Assembly: GCA_024698845.1 (NCBI GenBank)
Contig: JAILQR010000025.1
Coordinates: forward strand, 1 to 10,759
From: Bacilli bacterium
Lineage (GTDB): Bacteria > Bacillota_I > Bacilli_A > RF39 > UBA660
Length of the DNA stretch: 10,759 nt
Direction: 5' to 3'
A program made the position numbers and the translations under genes. The notes beneath the pieces are model-generated. The model did no database searches, was not told the origin of the DNA, and saw only the letters and a list, made by a program, of their open reading frames with translations. Positions 6,859 through 10,759 of this stretch are shown piece after piece (position 1 is the stretch's first letter; every line of letters begins with the position of its first letter).

Positions 6859-7485
6859 TTATCTATCTCTTCTACCACGACATTTATCAGATACTTGTTT
6901 AAATATTTCTTGGTAAATAGCTGGTTTATCTTTATAACCATCAACGACTTTACCATATATCTCATAATCACCGTCTTTTGTGAAGAATGGAGACATCATT
7001 TCATAACGACTTTTATTATATAACACTAAAAACAATTCATTATATTCATATAATACAAGTGGTCTTAAATCATCTGAAAAATAACTTAGTTTACTTCCTT
7101 TGAGATTTTCATTTAATGTTCTAAATTTTTGACCTATATATTTTCCTTTATCTAAAAAATCGATTAAACTTATAAAATCTTCTTCTAAGCCTTTTTCATT
7201 ATCATAGTATATAACCTTAGGAAAATCTAATTGCTCTTCAGCAAGACATACCATCTTTATTTTATCTTCTTCAATAATAGAAATCCAAAATCCTGACATA
7301 CCACTATAATCTATTGTTCCATCTTGAGCAATAATACTATCTCTAAGCTCCATTAATTCGTCGATTTCTGGATCTTCTCTATCAACAATCATTTCATCGA
7401 AATTCATATTTATAGTATCTTCATCAACGTAGAATATTTCTGGATATTTTTTTATATATAATTGACCATTCATTAATATACTCAT
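6859..7485 (-). CDS. Protein of unknown function, 208 aa
   Basis: I do not recognise this protein. It is soluble-looking and acidic in its first half (VDEDTINMNFDEMIVDREDPEIDELMEL), with alternating beta-like segments (GFWISIIEEDKIKMVCLAEE, PKVIYYDNEKG, PLVLYEYNELFLVLYNKSRY). The tail is strongly basic and ends in DKCRGRRDR, which might bind nucleic acid, though that is a guess. The ATG at 7485 is chosen because GAGG lies 8 bases upstream. A TTG two codons earlier (7491) is only 2 bases from that site, and a later ATG at 7473 is too far from it. It is the first gene of a two-gene unit that begins directly after the rplQ terminator, with an extended -10 promoter of its own. The 183-aa gene follows 13 bases later. 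Confidence 0.87.
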   Translation of the reverse strand: MSILMNGQLYIKKYPEIFYVDEDTINMNFDEMIVDREDPEIDELMELRDSIIAQDGTIDYSGMSGFWISIIEEDKIKMVCLAEEQLDFPKVIYYDNEKGLEEDFISLIDFLDKGKYIGQKFRTLNENLKGSKLSYFSDDLRPLVLYEYNELFLVLYNKSRYEMMSPFFTKDGDYEIYGKVVDGYKDKPAIYQEIFKQVSDKCRGRRDR

Positions 7486-7506
7486 ACACAAAACCTCACT
7501 ACTTAT

Positions 7507-7515
7507 ATTATAGCA
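7507..7515 (-). promoter_or_regulatory. Extended -10 promoter of the two unknown genes
   Basis: TGCTATAAT at 7515-7507 is a perfect extended -10 element placed just after the T-tract of the rplQ terminator. The -35 position falls in the terminator loop region (ATATAA) and matches poorly, which extended -10 promoters tolerate. The predicted start near 7500 leaves a short leader with GAGG before the ATG at 7485. Confidence 0.65.
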
Positions 7516-7516
7516 T

Positions 7517-7542
7517 AAAAAAATCGGATTTATATCCGATTT
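7517..7542 (-). terminator. Intrinsic terminator after rplQ
   Basis: A perfect 9-bp stem AAATCGGAT/ATCCGATTT with an ATAA loop is followed by four T, two bases after the rplQ stop. It closes the ribosomal protein operon. Confidence 0.88.
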
Positions 7543-7544
7543 AA

Positions 7545-7886
7545 TTATACTAATTCTAATTTAACTTCTAAAGCATCGTCACCGATACGTTCGTTTAATT
7601 TAATAATACGAGTGTAACCACCGTTTCTTGATTCATAACGTTTAGCTAAATCATCAAAAACTTTTTTTACTACTTCATTATCATTATGTACGAATGCAAG
7701 GGCTTTTCTTCTTGATACTAAAGTTCCTCTTTTTCCGTAAGTAATCATTCTATCAACAAATTTACGAACTTCTTTAGCTCTAGCTTCTGTTGTGATTACT
7801 GATTCATTTAAAATAACAGTTTTTGTAAGTCCTGCAAGAATACTTCTTCTTTTACGACTTTCTCTTCCTAATTTTCTATATGCCAT
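7545..7886 (-). CDS. rplQ: 50S ribosomal protein L17 (bL17)
   Basis: Large-subunit ribosomal protein located near the exit side of the 50S subunit. The 113-aa product is close to the family's usual 115-127. It shows the family start MAYRKLGRESRKRRSIL, the TTEARAKEVRKFVDRMITYGKRG core (about 32-54), RRKALAFV, and the C-terminal GGYTRIIKLNERIGDDA. AAGGAG lies 7 bases before the ATG. It is the last gene of the alpha operon, 14 bases after rpoA, in the standard rpsM-rpsK-rpoA-rplQ order, and an intrinsic terminator follows at once. In many Bacillota the energy-coupling-factor transporter genes and truA come next; here they are absent and unknown genes follow. Confidence 0.98.
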   Translation of the reverse strand: MAYRKLGRESRKRRSILAGLTKTVILNESVITTEARAKEVRKFVDRMITYGKRGTLVSRRKALAFVHNDNEVVKKVFDDLAKRYESRNGGYTRIIKLNERIGDDALEVKLELV

Positions 7887-7900
7887 AATTATTCTCCTTA

Positions 7901-8845
7901 CTAATCACGGAACTTAAGATCCATCTCATGAACTTTATCAATAACTTCTTTAAGAGATTTTTTACCTAAATTTCTAATCTTAGTAACTTCTACTTCTCTT
8001 TTGTTAATTAAATCTTGAACTGTATGGATTCCAGCTCTTTTTAAACAGTTATAAGCTCTTACTGAGAATTCAATTTCTTCAATTGGTGTTTCTAAAGTTT
8101 TAGTGATATTATCTACTTGTTTTTCTTGCATTAATCCAGATACATTACTAATAGCATTTAAATCAGCAATAATATTGAAATGTTCAATTAAAATTTTTGC
8201 AGATAAAGCCATAGCTTCTTCTGGAGTTATACTTCCATTTGTATAAACATGCATTGTTAATTTATCAAAGTTTTCATTTTGACCAACACGAGTTTTTTCG
8301 TCTTCAACCTTAACTAATTCAATTGGTGAATATGATGAATCAATTGCAATAACTTCAGGTTTTCCTTCACAGAATAATTTTTTGTTTTCTTTTGCATCAA
8401 CATAACCTTTTCCGTTATTAACAGTCATTTCCATTTCAATTTTTCCACCTTTAACAAGTGTACAAATTACATGATCAGGATTCATGACTTCGATGTCAGC
8501 ATCTTTTTCAATATCTCCAGCAGTTACAACGCCTTCTTTACTTGCAGAAAGTCTAATTGTTTTAACTTCTTGAGAATGATTTTTAAGTACTACACCTTTT
8601 AAATTTAATACGATAGTAGTAACGTCTTCTACTACGCCTTCAATTTTTTGGAATTCATGTAAAACTCCATCAATTTTTACAGTAGTGATTGCACTACCAG
8701 GTAAGCTTGATAGCATAACTCTTCTTAGAGCATTTCCAATAGTAATTGCAAATCCTCTTTCAAGAGGTTCTAATTCAAACTTTCCATAGTGATTACTTTC
8801 AACATATTCTGCGATTTTATATTCTGGTTTTTCAAAACTTATCAT
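7901..8845 (-). CDS. rpoA: DNA-directed RNA polymerase subunit alpha
   Basis: Alpha subunit whose dimer starts assembly of RNA polymerase and whose C-terminal domain contacts UP-element DNA and activators. The product is 314 aa, the normal length. The N-terminal dimerisation and assembly domain (about 1-230) has LEPLERGFAITIGNALRRVM (26-44) with the conserved ALRR, then SSLPGSAITTVKIDGVLHEF and later SPIELVKVEDEKTRVGQ. A linker around 235-253 leads to the alpha-CTD (about 254-312), with the SVRAYNCLKRAGIHTVQDL helix pair and RNLGKKSLKEV, which includes the DNA-contacting region. GGAAGGG lies about 10 bases before the ATG. It sits between rpsK (31 bases upstream) and rplQ (14 bases downstream), as in most bacteria. 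Confidence 0.99.
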   Translation of the reverse strand: MISFEKPEYKIAEYVESNHYGKFELEPLERGFAITIGNALRRVMLSSLPGSAITTVKIDGVLHEFQKIEGVVEDVTTIVLNLKGVVLKNHSQEVKTIRLSASKEGVVTAGDIEKDADIEVMNPDHVICTLVKGGKIEMEMTVNNGKGYVDAKENKKLFCEGKPEVIAIDSSYSPIELVKVEDEKTRVGQNENFDKLTMHVYTNGSITPEEAMALSAKILIEHFNIIADLNAISNVSGLMQEKQVDNITKTLETPIEEIEFSVRAYNCLKRAGIHTVQDLINKREVEVTKIRNLGKKSLKEVIDKVHEMDLKFRD

Positions 8846-8876
8846 ATACTTTAAACCCTTCCTTTATCCAATATTA

Positions 8877-9260
8877 TTAATTTCTAGGTCTCTTTGGTGG
8901 ACGACAACCATTGTGTGGTACTGGTGTTTGATCATTAATAGATGTGATTTCTAAACCAGCAGTTTGAAGAGAACGGATAGCGTTTTCACGTCCAGAACCA
9001 AGTCCTTTAACAAAAACTTCTACTTTTACAACACCTTGTTCCATAGCAGCTCTAGCAGCAGCTTCTGATGCTACACCAGCAGCAAATGGAGTTTTCTTTT
9101 TACTACCTTTATATCCGATAGTACCTGCAGATGCCCAAGATATTACATTACCATTTTTTTCACAAATAGAAACGATAGTGTTATTGTAAGTTGAATGGAT
9201 ATGAGCTTCAGCTTCAGGTATATTCTTTTTGATTTTTCTTTTTCTTCTATTATATGCCAT
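8877..9260 (-). CDS. rpsK: 30S ribosomal protein S11 (uS11)
   Basis: Small-subunit platform protein that contacts 16S rRNA near the E site and interacts with S18 and S21 in the mRNA exit region. The 127-aa length is standard. Family signatures are clear: HIHSTYNNTIVSI (20-32), VISWASAGTIGYKGSKKKTPFAA (about 39-61), VKGLGSGRENAIRSLQTAGL (84-103) and the end TPVPHNGCRPPKRPRN. The basic N-terminus (NRRKRKIKKN) is typical of Bacillota. AGGAGG stands just upstream of the ATG. It lies 10 bases after rpsM and 31 bases before rpoA within the alpha operon and is co-transcribed with them. Nothing is unusual in it. Confidence 0.99.
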   Translation of the reverse strand: MAYNRRKRKIKKNIPEAEAHIHSTYNNTIVSICEKNGNVISWASAGTIGYKGSKKKTPFAAGVASEAAARAAMEQGVVKVEVFVKGLGSGRENAIRSLQTAGLEITSINDQTPVPHNGCRPPKRPRN

Positions 9261-9270
9261 AATTATCCTC

Positions 9271-9645
9271 CTACTTTCCTACCTTTTTCTTATTTGCTAC
9301 AACTTTACCTTTACCTTTACGAGTTTTAGCATTTCTACTAGTTCTTTGTCCTCTTACTGGTAAACCTTTTTTATGTCTAATTCCTTGGTAGCAATTAATT
9401 TCCATTTTGTTTTTGATGTTCATTTGAACTTCACGACGTAAATCACCTTCAACAGAATAGTTATCTAATTCTTTACGAAGTTTATTTACTTCTTCATCAG
9501 TTAAATCTTTAACTTTTTTTGCTGGATCAACTTTTGCAGCTTCACAAATTTGAATAGCTAAAGAACGTCCAACACCATAAATAACAGTTAAACCAATTTT
9601 GATTTGCTTATTAGCTGGTAAATCAATATTTTTAATACGTGCCAT
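9271..9645 (-). CDS. rpsM: 30S ribosomal protein S13 (uS13)
   Basis: Small-subunit head protein that forms intersubunit bridges and touches the P-site tRNA with its C-terminal tail. The 124-aa length is normal. Seen in order: MARIKNIDLPANKQIKIGLT (1-20), the helix-two-turn-helix signature with IYGVGRSLA (23-31), VKDLTDEEVNKLR (45-57), VEGDLRREVQMNIKNKMEI, GIRHKKGLPVRGQRTSRNA (about 88-106) and the basic tail KGKGKVVANKKKVGK that reaches toward tRNA. MEINCYQG replaces the usual MEIGCYRG, a mild change. AGGAGG lies 10 bases before the ATG. rpmJ ends 18 bases upstream and rpsK starts 10 bases downstream, the standard arrangement. Confidence 0.99.
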   Translation of the reverse strand: MARIKNIDLPANKQIKIGLTVIYGVGRSLAIQICEAAKVDPAKKVKDLTDEEVNKLRKELDNYSVEGDLRREVQMNIKNKMEINCYQGIRHKKGLPVRGQRTSRNAKTRKGKGKVVANKKKVGK

Positions 9646-9663
9646 TTAACTTATTTCCTCCTA

Positions 9664-9777
9664 TTAACCTTGAGTTTGTTTATGTTTTTTGTTTTCACAA
9701 ATAACCATAACTTTACCTTTTCTTCTAATTATTTTGCATTTCTTACAGATTTTCTTTACAGATGGTCTTACTTTCAT
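9664..9777 (-). CDS. rpmJ: 50S ribosomal protein L36 (bL36), zinc-binding form
   Basis: The smallest large-subunit protein, 37 aa, found by reading the gap between infA and rpsM. The translation begins MKVRPSVKKICKKCK and ends NKKHKQTQG, matching the family from end to end. The zinc ligands are all there: Cys11, Cys14, Cys27 and His32, so this is the zinc-binding rather than the cysteine-free form. In cells this form can be replaced under zinc limitation, but no second copy is visible in this window. An AGGAG and an AAAGGA both lie in the 14-base gap after infA and at the end of infA. The position between infA and rpsM is the conserved one. Confidence 0.98.
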   Translation of the reverse strand: MKVRPSVKKICKKCKIIRRKGKVMVICENKKHKQTQG

Positions 9778-9791
9778 AATCCTTTAATCTC

Positions 9792-10031
9792 CTATCTTTT
9801 ATTCCATATAATGCGCCCATGTGTTAAATCATAAGGGGATAATTCTATTGTTACTGTATCACCTGGTAAGATACGAATTGAATTAACTCGCATTTTACCA
9901 GAAACATAGGCCTTAACAGTATGCTTATTTGGAAGTTCAACGATAAATTCTCCGCCTTTTAAAACTTCTAAAACTTTACCTTCAACTTCAATTTTATCTT
10001 CTTTTTTTGGGGAATTATTATTTTTCGCCAT
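9792..10031 (-). CDS. infA: Translation initiation factor IF-1
   Basis: Small OB-fold protein that occupies the 30S A site during initiation and aids IF-2 and IF-3. The product is 79 aa; most bacterial IF-1 proteins are 71-73. The extra length is a polar stretch NNNSPKK near the N-terminus before DKIEVEGKVLEVL. The rest is canonical: FIVELPNKHTVKAYVSGKMR, IRILPGDTVTIELSPYDLTHGRI. The ATG directly adjoins the map stop codon with no spacer, and AGGAG about 10 bases upstream lies inside the 3' end of map. No internal start would remove the extension and keep a binding site. rpmJ follows after 14 bases. Confidence 0.98.
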   Translation of the reverse strand: MAKNNNSPKKEDKIEVEGKVLEVLKGGEFIVELPNKHTVKAYVSGKMRVNSIRILPGDTVTIELSPYDLTHGRIIWNKR

Positions 10032-10759
10032 TTAATCTTTATCTCCTGTTAAAATTTCATAGCCATCATCAGTTACAACAACTGTATGTTCAAAGTGGGC
10101 TGATGGCATCCCATCTTCGGTTACGATTGTCCAATCATCATCTAACATACAAACATGTCTTGTACCTAGATTAAGCATCGGTTCAACAGCTATAACCATT
10201 CCTTTTTTTAGTGTTATTCCAGTTCCTTTTTCGCCATAGTTTGGTACATCAGGATCTTCATGAATGCTTACTCCAACACCATGACCAACAAGTTCTTCAA
10301 CAACACTTAAGCCATGTTCATGAGCAAAAGTCTCAATTGCATGCCCTATGTCTCCTATTTTAGCACCTGGTTTAATCTCTTTCAATCCCACATATAAAGC
10401 TTCTTCAGTATACTTTACTAAATCTTTTACACTTTGCGGAGCATTATCTCCAACTATATAAGTATTAGCACTATCACTATTATAACCTTTATACTCAGTG
10501 CAAAAATCAAAAGAAACAACATCTCCCATTTTTATTCTTCTGTTACTAGGAATACCATGAACTATTTCATCATTTATAGATATGCAAATACTTTTTGGAT
10601 ATCCTTCAAAACCTAAACAACTAGGAACTCCTCCATGACTTCTGATAAACTTATCAGCAATGTTATTAAGTTCATTCGTTGTAATTCCAGGTTTTAAATG
10701 TTTCTTTAGTTCCTGATGAGTTAAATAATTAATATATCCAGCTTCTTTCATGATACTTA
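10032..10759 (-). CDS. map: Methionine aminopeptidase type I, 5' end cut by window edge
   Basis: Removes the N-terminal Met from nascent proteins using two metal ions in the cytoplasm. From the first visible Met (10751) there are 239 residues. The open frame continues upstream without a stop to the window edge (codons for Ser and Ile precede it), and the family normally has about 13 more residues before MKEAG, so the true start is outside. Numbered from that Met, the expected active-site residues are present: His65, metal ligands Asp82, Asp93, His157, Glu190 and Glu221, and His164. Their spacing matches E. coli Map with an offset of 14-15. Its stop touches the infA start. In Bacillota it usually follows secY and adk, which would lie beyond the right edge. 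Confidence 0.97.
   Translation of the reverse strand, partial: SIMKEAGYINYLTHQELKKHLKPGITTNELNNIADKFIRSHGGVPSCLGFEGYPKSICISINDEIVHGIPSNRRIKMGDVVSFDFCTEYKGYNSDSANTYIVGDNAPQSVKDLVKYTEEALYVGLKEIKPGAKIGDIGHAIETFAHEHGLSVVEELVGHGVGVSIHEDPDVPNYGEKGTGITLKKGMVIAVEPMLNLGTRHVCMLDDDWTIVTEDGMPSAHFEHTVVVTDDGYEILTGDKD

Noticed and set aside
7486..7491. TTG start at 7491 for the 208-aa gene
   Set aside because: Only two bases separate it from GAGG, while the ATG at 7485 has 8-base spacing.
10434..10616. Plus-strand open frame of 60 codons inside map
   Set aside because: Antisense to conserved catalytic-domain codons of map; no supporting signals.
1..10759. Mobile elements, CRISPR arrays, phage genes, tRNA or rRNA genes
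   Set aside because: No transposase, integrase, regularly spaced repeats or stable-RNA signatures were seen; the window is compact housekeeping and hypothetical genes.

Overview
The window is a gene-dense, very AT-rich stretch in which every supported gene lies on the minus strand, so transcription runs from right to left. The sequence suggests a low-GC Bacillota. The protein signatures look closest to Bacilli or to Mollicutes-like gut lineages (RF39 or Erysipelotrichia type), but I cannot fix the genus. The supporting signs are strong AGGAGG-type ribosome binding sites, short A/T-rich spacers, a phenylalanine T-box leader, a Bacilli-type PheS, and a rubrerythrin, which points to an anaerobe that meets oxygen. 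Trp is encoded by TGG, and the reading frames hold under the standard code.

From right to left, the first block (10759 to 7545) is the end of the classic ribosomal protein superoperon: map (cut by the window edge), infA, rpmJ (a 37-codon gene), rpsM, rpsK, rpoA and rplQ. Spacing between these genes is 0 to 31 bases. An intrinsic terminator closes the block right after rplQ. The genes supply translation initiation, the decoding-site S13/S11 proteins, L36 and L17, the RNA polymerase alpha subunit and N-terminal Met removal.

The second block (7515 to 6279) starts with an extended -10 promoter immediately after that terminator. It carries two genes of unknown function (208 and 183 aa) and ends at a perfect 9-bp hairpin terminator that contains the stop codon of the second gene. 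The third block (6277 to 4078) has its own promoter, a 623-aa coiled-coil protein with an acidic proline/isoleucine-containing tail, and an 81-aa small protein (possibly DUF1292-like) whose start lies one base after the previous stop. It also ends at a strong hairpin terminator.

The fourth block is a rubrerythrin gene with a good promoter whose -35 element sits inside the preceding terminator. The fifth is pheS-pheT behind a phenylalanine T-box riboswitch. pheT runs off the left edge in its last domain. The T-box motif, UUC specifier and antiterminator are clear. The expression platform is unusual: no ordinary competing terminator follows the antiterminator, and either a long composite hairpin or Shine-Dalgarno sequestration could do the switching.

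No mobile element, CRISPR array, tRNA, rRNA or phage gene was seen. No gap between genes exceeds 300 bases; the longest is the 243-base pheS leader. The parts most worth a second look are the T-box platform, altered signature motifs in PheT, and the four unrecognised genes between rplQ and the rubrerythrin gene.
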